32,178 bases of DNA from DALYLB01 sp046154695 (GTDB lineage Bacteria; Acidobacteriota; Blastocatellia; RBC074). The position numbers and the translations under genes are program-made. Shown here piece by piece: positions 25,427 through 32,178 of the stretch (positions are counted from its first letter, which is position 1; every line of letters starts with the position of its first letter). The notes below the pieces were generated by a model that made no database searches, was not told where the DNA came from, and saw only the letters and a program-made list of their open reading frames with translations. The stretch spans positions 1 to 32,178 of the forward strand of contig JBJXFI010000396.1 of the NCBI GenBank assembly GCA_046154695.1, in the 5' to 3' direction.

Positions 25427-28400
25427 ATGAACCCAAACTCAACGGAACCTATCAAGCAATCCCGTTCGCGCCGCTGGCTCCGGCGTCTTCTGGTTACAAC
25501 CGCGATTCTGGCGGTGCTTGCCGGCATGGCAGCCGTCGGCGGCTGGATATACGTCCGGTCGGAGCATTTCAACCGCTACATTAGCGCAAAGACGCAGGAG
25601 AAGCTGGCCGAATACGGGATTCGGAGCGAGATCGGCGGGTTCGCGCTCGCCTGGGACGCGCGGACGGCGCGGTTGAAGAACCTGACGCTCCACAACCAGC
25701 GTACGGGGCAGCTGCTGGCGACGGTGCGCGAGGTCGAGATCGAGTGTGAGATCCGGGATCTCTGGGCGCCGCGGCTGAGCCGGGAGATCGCGGTGAAGGC
25801 GGTTCGTCTGGCGGGGGTGGACCTGCGCGTGGAGATCGACGCGAAGGGGGCGACAAATTTCGATGGCCTGCGAATTACGCCCGCGACATCGAAGGCGCTG
25901 ACCTTCGACACCTCGGCGATGGTCACGTCGCTGACCGAGAGCGCGGTGCGCTTCCGGGATCGATCGCGGCGGCTGGAGGTGGATCTGGAGAGGCTGGAGG
26001 TGGAGGCGCGGGCGGGCGGCGGCACGCCGGAAGCGACGGCGCTCGATGCGCGATCGACGGCGGGGCGGCTGCGGTACGAGGGGCGGGAACTGGCGTTGGA
26101 CAAGCTTGCGGTGGGGGCGCGGGTCTCGGCGGCCGGGGCGCGAATCGAGCGTCTTACCCTGGCTTCGCCGGCCGGCGAGGCCGCGATCCGGGGAGAGATC
26201 GAGGATTGGGCGACATTCCGGTATGGAGTGGATCTGCAATCCTCCATTCGATCGGAAGAGCTCGCGCGCCTGCTGCGGCCGGGCCAGCGGGTGCGGGGGA
26301 CGGCGCGGGCCGCGCTCCGCGTGGAGGGAGACCTCGACAGGATTCGAATCAGGGGGGAGGCGGGGGCCGAGGATCTCACGATTGCGACGGGGCGGCTGCG
26401 GGGCCTGCGGGCCGGGGAGATACACCTCGATGGCGACGCGAAGTCGCTGCGATTCGGCGTCGGGCAGGTTCGGGTGAATTCGGCGGAGGTCGCCGAGGTG
26501 ACGATCGGCTCGATCGCCCTCAAAGGGGTGAGGGGCGAAACCGTTTCGGGAAAGACGCGGGCGACCGTCGCGGGCGGGACCACCGGCCCCGTCGCGTGGA
26601 CCGGAAGCCGCCTCGATTCGCTCTCGCTTCAGGGCATTACGGTGGAGATGAATGAAACCGGGAGATACCTGATCGGGTCGAACGCGGCGCTCGCCCAGGG
26701 AGAGATCACGGGAGTCCGGTTCTCGAATGCGTCGGCAAAAGCGGCCCTCGACAACGATTTTCTGCGGGTCGACGAGATCCGCGCGGCCCTCCTCGGCGGG
26801 ACGATCAGCGGAACCTATCTGCTGCCGCTCGATCGAGGCGCTCCGTCCCGGGTCAATGCGACCTTCAGCGACCTGCGGACCGAGGAGGCGGCCGTGCTGG
26901 TTACGCCGGAGCCCGTGCCGGTCACGGGCCGGATTCGCGGCGAGGTCGATCTGCGATTTGTGGGAGCCGATCCGCGCACAGCGAGCGGAACGATCCAGGC
27001 CAATTTCGAGGGGATCGCCAACGAGAAATCGGACGCGATTCCTCTGACCGGCGAGGCCTCGATCCGCGTGGAGAACGGCAATCTGCTCTTCGATCGGACC
27101 CGGCTTTCGACAGGGCCGACCCAATTGACGGCCGAGGGGCGGCTCGCGTATGACGGCGAATCGGATCTGCGCATGACGCTCGTCTCGACCGAGGCCCAGC
27201 AGTTGGCGCAGATCGGCCGATCGATCGAGGCCGTCCGCCCGTTCATCGAGGCGCAGGAGCCCCAGCTCATCGGGGATCTTCGGTTCGAGGGACGCGTCAC
27301 GGGCCAGGTCGAGCGGGCCGCGATCGAAGGCGATTTGACCGCCGGGACCGTCGGGCTGCGCGATGGAATTCTGGGGGCGCTCTCGGCCCACGTCGCCGCT
27401 TCGGCTACGGAAATACGGATCGAAAAGGGATCGATACGGGGGCTGAATGGGGGATCCATGACGTTCGATCTCACCGCTCCGTTCGATCCGAACGCGGTGA
27501 CGGGAAGACTCGACGCCGTAATCGACCGCATGCCCCTGGATGCGATTCTGGCCGCGGTCGGCTCTCCGAACGCGAGCAAATTCATCAGCGGGGATCTCAC
27601 CGGCGAAACCCACCTGACCGGGCTGCCCGGCGCAATGGAAGGGAACGCCGAGATCCGGCTCGTCGAGGGCAAGATCGCCGACCAGCCGGCGGAACTGGCG
27701 TTCGCCGAACTGCGGTTCGACGGACGGGACGCCCGGCTGGATAAGCTCGAGGTAAAGCTGCCCCAGAGCCGGCTCTCGGCCGAAGGATCGATGAACCTCG
27801 ATGATTACGCCTTCCTCGTCCAGGGCAAGGCCGATCAAATCGCTCTCGGGAACCTCGCCGAGACGATTGAATTGCGGGATGTGAAATTCGAGGGCGTGGC
27901 CGACGCGGAATTCCAGATCAGCGGAAAGGCGTTGACGACCGCCGCGCGGACTGATCTCGATTGGGAGAGCCTGCGAATCGAGCTGTCCGCCCGGGGGCAG
28001 GGGGTGAAGGTCAATGATCGCGACGCGGGCGACCTGTGGTTCACCGCGAACACCAGTCCGGGGGGGCGGATCGACGCCCAACTCGTCACCGGCATTCTCA
28101 CCGCGGGCGCGGCGGAGCAGGGGAAGACAGAGACCCTCAAGGCGAGCATCGAGCTTCGCAAGCCCGGCCGCCCCATCGTCGTCGAGAGCGACCTCGACAA
28201 CCTGAATATTCCGACCATTCTCGCCACGTTCGCGCCGGATCTGGTCCCGGTGATCGCAGGCAACGCCAGCGCCCGGCTCCGGATCGAGGGGCCCACCGCC
28301 GATGAGAGCGGAACGGCGACCTTCGAGCGGCTGCGCGGAGGCTTGACGATTACAAAGGCCAATCTCTCGGTCTATGACAATCCCATCAAATTCGACATGC

Positions 28401-31400
28401 CCGTCACCGTGATGCTCGACGGCCCCCGCTTGCTGCTTCCCGTCACGCGGCTGGAGGGACAGGGCGTGGAGCTGAACGCGGGCGGCGCGCTCGCCTGGGC
28501 CGGGGATTCCGCCGTCAATTTCGCGCTCAACGGCGCGATCAACTTCGACCGGCTGCCCTCCATCGCGACGGGGATGGTCCTTTATGGCGGCATGAAGATC
28601 GACGCGCGGCTCACGGGGACGATGGCGGAGCCGCAGGTGAGCGGCGCGATCGATATCACTGGATTCGGCCTCTCGACCGAGGACCAGCCGATCTTCATCA
28701 ACGACGGCGCGGGACGGATCACGCTCGAGGGCGACCAGTTGAAGCTCGAACGCTTCACCGCCAAGGCCAATGAGGGAAGCGTCGAGATCAACGGATTCAC
28801 CAAACTCGAGCAGCTCCGCGCCAGGGAGTGGCGGTACGACATCAAGGCGAGCGACGCGGAGATCGTGCTTCAGGATTTCAGAGCGACGATCAGCGGCGGC
28901 CTGACGCTGACCGGCACGCCGGCGGGACAGACGCTGAGCGGCACGGTGATGGTTCCGCAGGCGGAGTATCAGCCGTCGATCGACATCGACAACCTGACGG
29001 CGGGAAGCGCCGCCGGCTCGCTGGCCTTTGGCGGATTCGGCAGGAGCAGCGACAGCCTGCAGCGCATGGGATTGCCGCCGATCAATCTGAAGGTTCGCGT
29101 GGAGGCGCGCGACTCGCTGATCATTCGCAACGAACAGATCAACACCGTCGGCGGAGGGGTGCTGACACTGGGCGGCCGCCTCGATGACCCCGATCCGGCC
29201 GGCCGCATCACCCTCGATGGAGGGACGCTTCGCTTCCGCGGACAGCGATATGAGATCACGACCGGCGCCCTCGATCTTCCCTCCGGCGGGGCGCCGCCCC
29301 TGCTCAACCTGCTGGCCGAAGGCGCCTACAGCGGCTACCGCGTCTATGTCGGTTTGATCGGGCCCACCGACAACATCGATCTGACGCTGCGTTCGGAGCC
29401 GGAACTCGCCCGCACCGAAATTCTCAATCTGATCACCACCGGCCGAACCGAGGCCGGTTCGCTCGCCACGCAGGATCCCCTGATTTCAGGCGTTGGCGCG
29501 GCGGCTTCGCTCCTGACGACGGGGCTGATCTCGAAGCCGGCCGAGCAGCTTCTCGGGTTGAGCCGCTTCCAGATCGATCCCATCATCCGCCCGAACCTCA
29601 ATCCGGCCGCGCGATTGACCATCGGGCAGCAGCTCTTTCGCAATTTCTATGTCAGTTATTCGACCAATCTCGCGACCGAGCAGGATCAGACGGCGCTGGC
29701 CGAATACACGCTCTCCAATCGGTTTTCGACGCTCGCGACATTCACGCAGGGAGGAAGCGGCGCCCGGCAGAGCGTCCGGGAGGGCGTCTTCTCGCTCGAA
29801 TTTCGCGCACGCCAGCGGTTCTCCCTCGGCTTCCAGCCTGCCGCCTCGCTCGGCCCGGGCGATTCCGGAGACGCGTTCACGCGTCTGGCCCGGCCGAAAC
29901 TTCCCGCGGCCCAGGTGGACGTGACGCCGGTCCCCGGCCTCACGCTCAAGGCAAAGACGAAGCGCGAGCTTCTGCCCGTCGCCACCCAGGGATTCAGCCG
30001 CTCCCTCGCCCGCCTCGGAGAGAGCCGGCTCAAGGAGTATTTGCAGGAATCCGGGTTCTTCTTCGCCAGCGTCAAATCGCGATGCGAGCCCGAATCCTGC
30101 GCGGGCGAGCGGCTGAGGCTGATTTATGAAGTCGATCCGAACGTGATCTACGACCTCAAGGACATTCGCATCGAGGGCACGAAGCTCGTCAGGTACCGCG
30201 ACATTCAGGATCGCCTGCAATCCAAGACGGCGAGTTCGCTGAGCGGCAATCCCTTTCTCAGGCACCTGCCGATCCTCGGCGGATATGTGCGCGGGCTGAC
30301 GAGCAACGACCGGCTCAGCAATGACACGGAGATCCTGCGGCTCTATCTGGCGGATATCGGATATCGCAACGCGCGTGTGAAATACCGGCAGGCCGTCCGC
30401 CCCGACAGCGACGATCTGATCATCATCTTCGATGTCGACGCGGGTCTCCAATCGGAGGTTGCCGACATCGCCGTGCGCGGCAATGCGATCCTCCCGGCCG
30501 AGGATTTGCTGGCGATCGTTCCGGTGGAGCCGGGCGAGGCCTTCTCCTACACCCGCCTGCGGATGGGCGCGCAGCAGATCCGGCAGCTCTACGCGCGCAA
30601 CGGGTTCCTCGAAACGACCGCGGACCCCGAGATCGTCGAGCTCACTGGCGACCGCGTCCGTCTGGTGTACAACATCAGTGAGGGCGCGCGCGCCTTTGTC
30701 AGCGAGATCGAGATCGCCGGCACGACCAAGACGGGGAAGGGATGGATTCAGCGATACTTCAATTTCAAGGAGGGGGATCTGCTGACGCCCGCCAAGATCC
30801 GCCAGACCCAGCGCGACCTCTACTCGACCAACGCCTTCCGCGAGGTCAACGTCCGCGCCGATCCCCTGGGCGGGGATGACGGATCGGCGCACAAGGTCAC
30901 GCTCAACCTGACCGAGGCCAAACCGCTGCTCTTCGTCTATGGCCTCGGGTATTCGACCGATGACGGCGTCCGGGGATTGCTGGAGCTGGCGAACACCAAT
31001 GTCCAGGGGACGCTCGACTTCCTGAGCCTGCGCCTGCGGGCCAGCAGCCGCGAGCAGTTCTCGCAGCTCTCCTTCACCGACCTGCGCCCCTTCGGCACCA
31101 GGATCCCGACGACGATCTCGGTCTTCTATAACCGGAACTCCAACCTCATCCCGTTCGTCCGGCGGCGGCTGATCGACGCGACGGGCAATGTGGTCGAGAG
31201 TGATCGCGGACGCTCGTTCGGACTGAACCGGTTCGCCGCCTTCATTCAGTCCGAGCGGAAGATGAGCGAACGATCGTCGGTGCGATTCCGGTACAATATC
31301 GAGCGCGCCAGCCTCTTCAACATCGATCCGGAGAATTTTCCCGAGACCGAGGTCACGCGAAACGAGCGGGCGATCCGGCTGGGGATGTTCTCGATCGGCA

Positions 31401-32092
31401 TTTCGCGCGACACGCGCGACAACGTGCTGAACCCGAGTCGCGGGCAGCTGATCAGCGCCGACCATTCGATCGCCGCCCGGATCCTCGGCGGCAACGAGTC
31501 GTTCAACAAATTCTTCGGGACGTATCAGAGCTATCGGACGCTCGACCCCGCCACACCGATTCTGAATAACTCGACGCTGGCCTTCTCGGCCCGCATCGGC
31601 CTGGGGGCGGTCTATCGGGACGCGGATCGCAATGGGGACAATATGATCAGCGACACCGAAAAACGCCTGCCGATCAGCGAGCGGTTCTTCTCCGGCGGCG
31701 CCACCACGCTCCGCGGCTTCCGCTTCGAAACGGCGGGACCCCAGGGCGTGCTCGAGCCTCGCGTGGGGCGCCCCGGCGAGCTGCCCACGCTGGTCCCGCT
31801 CGGCGGAGACGGTCTGGCCATTTTCAATTTCGAGCTGCGCTATCCGCTCTCGCAGCGGTTTCGCCTGGTTCCGTTCTACGATCTCGGCAATGTCTTTCGC
31901 CGGATCAACGATTTCCGCTTCAGCCGGATGACCAACACCGTGGGCGTCGGCTTCCGTATCAACACGCCGCTCGGGCCCGTGGGCGTCGATTACGGCTTTC
32001 TGATCGACCCGCCGGCCTACGCGACCGCCTCCGGGGCCATTTTGCGGCAGCCGCGCGGAACGATTCACATCCGGTTCGGGCAGTCGTTCTGA
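25427..32092 (+). CDS. TamB-TamA fusion: inner-membrane-anchored TamB joined to POTRA-Omp85 barrel
   Basis: A single 2221-residue frame. Residues about 21-43 form one transmembrane anchor after a basic start. Residues about 50-1250 are AsmA/TamB-like repeats predicted to build a long hydrophobic beta-groove. Residues about 1250-1440 match the TamB C-terminal domain (DUF490): GGTLRFRGQRYEI, then FQIDPIIRPNLNPAARLTIGQQL. After a linker (about 1440-1505) come about four POTRA-like units (1505-1578, 1572-1675, 1673-1753, 1754-1832). A 16-strand-type Omp85 barrel (about 1833-2221) follows, with the LRGF motif (about 2094-2097) of loop 6 and a terminal phenylalanine. TamA and TamB are normally separate proteins (E. 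coli: 577 and 1259 residues). The fused chain would span inner membrane, periplasm and outer membrane, for barrel insertion or phospholipid transport (family knowledge plus inference). Confidence 0.92.
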   Translation: MNPNSTEPIKQSRSRRWLRRLLVTTAILAVLAGMAAVGGWIYVRSEHFNRYISAKTQEKLAEYGIRSEIGGFALAWDARTARLKNLTLHNQRTGQLLATVREVEIECEIRDLWAPRLSREIAVKAVRLAGVDLRVEIDAKGATNFDGLRITPATSKALTFDTSAMVTSLTESAVRFRDRSRRLEVDLERLEVEARAGGGTPEATALDARSTAGRLRYEGRELALDKLAVGARVSAAGARIERLTLASPAGEAAIRGEIEDWATFRYGVDLQSSIRSEELARLLRPGQRVRGTARAALRVEGDLDRIRIRGEAGAEDLTIATGRLRGLRAGEIHLDGDAKSLRFGVGQVRVNSAEVAEVTIGSIALKGVRGETVSGKTRATVAGGTTGPVAWTGSRLDSLSLQGITVEMNETGRYLIGSNAALAQGEITGVRFSNASAKAALDNDFLRVDEIRAALLGGTISGTYLLPLDRGAPSRVNATFSDLRTEEAAVLVTPEPVPVTGRIRGEVDLRFVGADPRTASGTIQANFEGIANEKSDAIPLTGEASIRVENGNLLFDRTRLSTGPTQLTAEGRLAYDGESDLRMTLVSTEAQQLAQIGRSIEAVRPFIEAQEPQLIGDLRFEGRVTGQVERAAIEGDLTAGTVGLRDGILGALSAHVAASATEIRIEKGSIRGLNGGSMTFDLTAPFDPNAVTGRLDAVIDRMPLDAILAAVGSPNASKFISGDLTGETHLTGLPGAMEGNAEIRLVEGKIADQPAELAFAELRFDGRDARLDKLEVKLPQSRLSAEGSMNLDDYAFLVQGKADQIALGNLAETIELRDVKFEGVADAEFQISGKALTTAARTDLDWESLRIELSARGQGVKVNDRDAGDLWFTANTSPGGRIDAQLVTGILTAGAAEQGKTETLKASIELRKPGRPIVVESDLDNLNIPTILATFAPDLVPVIAGNASARLRIEGPTADESGTATFERLRGGLTITKANLSVYDNPIKFDMPVTVMLDGPRLLLPVTRLEGQGVELNAGGALAWAGDSAVNFALNGAINFDRLPSIATGMVLYGGMKIDARLTGTMAEPQVSGAIDITGFGLSTEDQPIFINDGAGRITLEGDQLKLERFTAKANEGSVEINGFTKLEQLRAREWRYDIKASDAEIVLQDFRATISGGLTLTGTPAGQTLSGTVMVPQAEYQPSIDIDNLTAGSAAGSLAFGGFGRSSDSLQRMGLPPINLKVRVEARDSLIIRNEQINTVGGGVLTLGGRLDDPDPAGRITLDGGTLRFRGQRYEITTGALDLPSGGAPPLLNLLAEGAYSGYRVYVGLIGPTDNIDLTLRSEPELARTEILNLITTGRTEAGSLATQDPLISGVGAAASLLTTGLISKPAEQLLGLSRFQIDPIIRPNLNPAARLTIGQQLFRNFYVSYSTNLATEQDQTALAEYTLSNRFSTLATFTQGGSGARQSVREGVFSLEFRARQRFSLGFQPAASLGPGDSGDAFTRLARPKLPAAQVDVTPVPGLTLKAKTKRELLPVATQGFSRSLARLGESRLKEYLQESGFFFASVKSRCEPESCAGERLRLIYEVDPNVIYDLKDIRIEGTKLVRYRDIQDRLQSKTASSLSGNPFLRHLPILGGYVRGLTSNDRLSNDTEILRLYLADIGYRNARVKYRQAVRPDSDDLIIIFDVDAGLQSEVADIAVRGNAILPAEDLLAIVPVEPGEAFSYTRLRMGAQQIRQLYARNGFLETTADPEIVELTGDRVRLVYNISEGARAFVSEIEIAGTTKTGKGWIQRYFNFKEGDLLTPAKIRQTQRDLYSTNAFREVNVRADPLGGDDGSAHKVTLNLTEAKPLLFVYGLGYSTDDGVRGLLELANTNVQGTLDFLSLRLRASSREQFSQLSFTDLRPFGTRIPTTISVFYNRNSNLIPFVRRRLIDATGNVVESDRGRSFGLNRFAAFIQSERKMSERSSVRFRYNIERASLFNIDPENFPETEVTRNERAIRLGMFSIGISRDTRDNVLNPSRGQLISADHSIAARILGGNESFNKFFGTYQSYRTLDPATPILNNSTLAFSARIGLGAVYRDADRNGDNMISDTEKRLPISERFFSGGATTLRGFRFETAGPQGVLEPRVGRPGELPTLVPLGGDGLAIFNFELRYPLSQRFRLVPFYDLGNVFRRINDFRFSRMTNTVGVGFRINTPLGPVGVDYGFLIDPPAYATASGAILRQPRGTIHIRFGQSF

Positions 32093-32128
32093 GGCCCGGT
32101 CTTTTTCTGAGAGTGTCTGATGGACGCG

Positions 32129-32150
32129 GCACAAGCTGGACAGCTTGTGC
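32129..32150. repeat. Short palindrome after the TamB-TamA gene
   Basis: GCACAAGCTG (32129-32138) and CAGCTTGTGC (32141-32150) are perfect reverse complements around GA. A T-run follows only after TAC (TTTTT at 32154-32158). It could act as a weak terminator, but its form, a compact palindrome outside any gene, resembles dispersed intergenic repeats. Confidence 0.55.
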
Positions 32151-32171
32151 TACTTTTTCCAAGGAGCCCCC

Positions 32172-32178
32172 ATGACAC
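32172..32178 (+). CDS. Start of a further gene, cut by the window edge
   Basis: AAGGAG at 32161-32166 stands 5 nt before an ATG at 32172. Only two complete codons (Met-Thr) are inside the window, so the product cannot be identified. It would be co-directional with the TamB-TamA gene, 79 nt behind it. Confidence 0.45.

Noticed and set aside
25439..28081. Long minus-strand frame opposite the TamB half (also 29486-32134 opposite the TamA half)
   Set aside because: Shadow of the plus-strand fusion gene; no start signals and no domain.

Overview
The window looks like a chromosomal segment of a GC-rich, diderm (two-membrane), heterotrophic bacterium, most likely an Acidobacteriota member (Solibacter- or Blastocatellia-like). 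This rests on family content: Oar-type TonB-dependent receptors with an N-terminal carboxypeptidase-like domain, Planctomycete/Acidobacteria-type cytochrome proteins (DUF1549/DUF1553 and DUF1587/1592/1588/1585) paired with DUF1501/DUF1552 proteins, and several kinds of short intergenic repeat. The assignment is inference; there is no rRNA gene or other marker to settle it. I see no tRNA, rRNA, CRISPR array, transposase or phage gene.

Layout. Positions 1-8963 (plus strand) hold two consecutive gene pairs. Each pair joins a large Sec-exported protein with CxxCH haem motifs to a Tat-exported DUF1501 or DUF1552 protein. A 21-bp perfect hairpin ends this block. Positions 9089-13933 (minus strand) read, in transcription order, DUF1015 protein, serA, serC and a BNR/sialidase-like secreted protein; the DUF1015 gene and serA overlap by ATGA. 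Positions 14133-17654 (minus) are a TonB-dependent receptor. After a 375-bp gene-free stretch comes a PlsC-type acyltransferase fused to a polytopic membrane domain (18030-19367, minus). A divergent region with a striking 34-bp heptamer-based inverted repeat separates it from a plus-strand marR-pirin-nitroreductase group (19508-21427). Positions 21436-25225 (minus) encode a PHP-type phosphatase and an active/inactive pair of M16 peptidases. Divergent from them, 25427-32092 encodes a single 2221-residue protein that joins a complete TamB-like inner-membrane/periplasmic part to a complete TamA/BamA-like POTRA plus Omp85 barrel part. A further gene begins at the right edge.

How the genes work together. 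Most products act in the cell envelope: exported cytochrome-like proteins, an outer-membrane receptor, phospholipid acylation, periplasmic proteolysis, and lipid transport or barrel assembly by the TamB-TamA chimera. The serine biosynthesis block (SerA, SerC) is the main cytoplasmic pathway, and the coupled DUF1015 gene probably belongs to it. The best candidate for something unusual is the one-chain TamB-TamA protein, which would physically connect inner and outer membranes. Next come the DUF1015-SerA coupling and the set of five unrelated short intergenic repeat elements.
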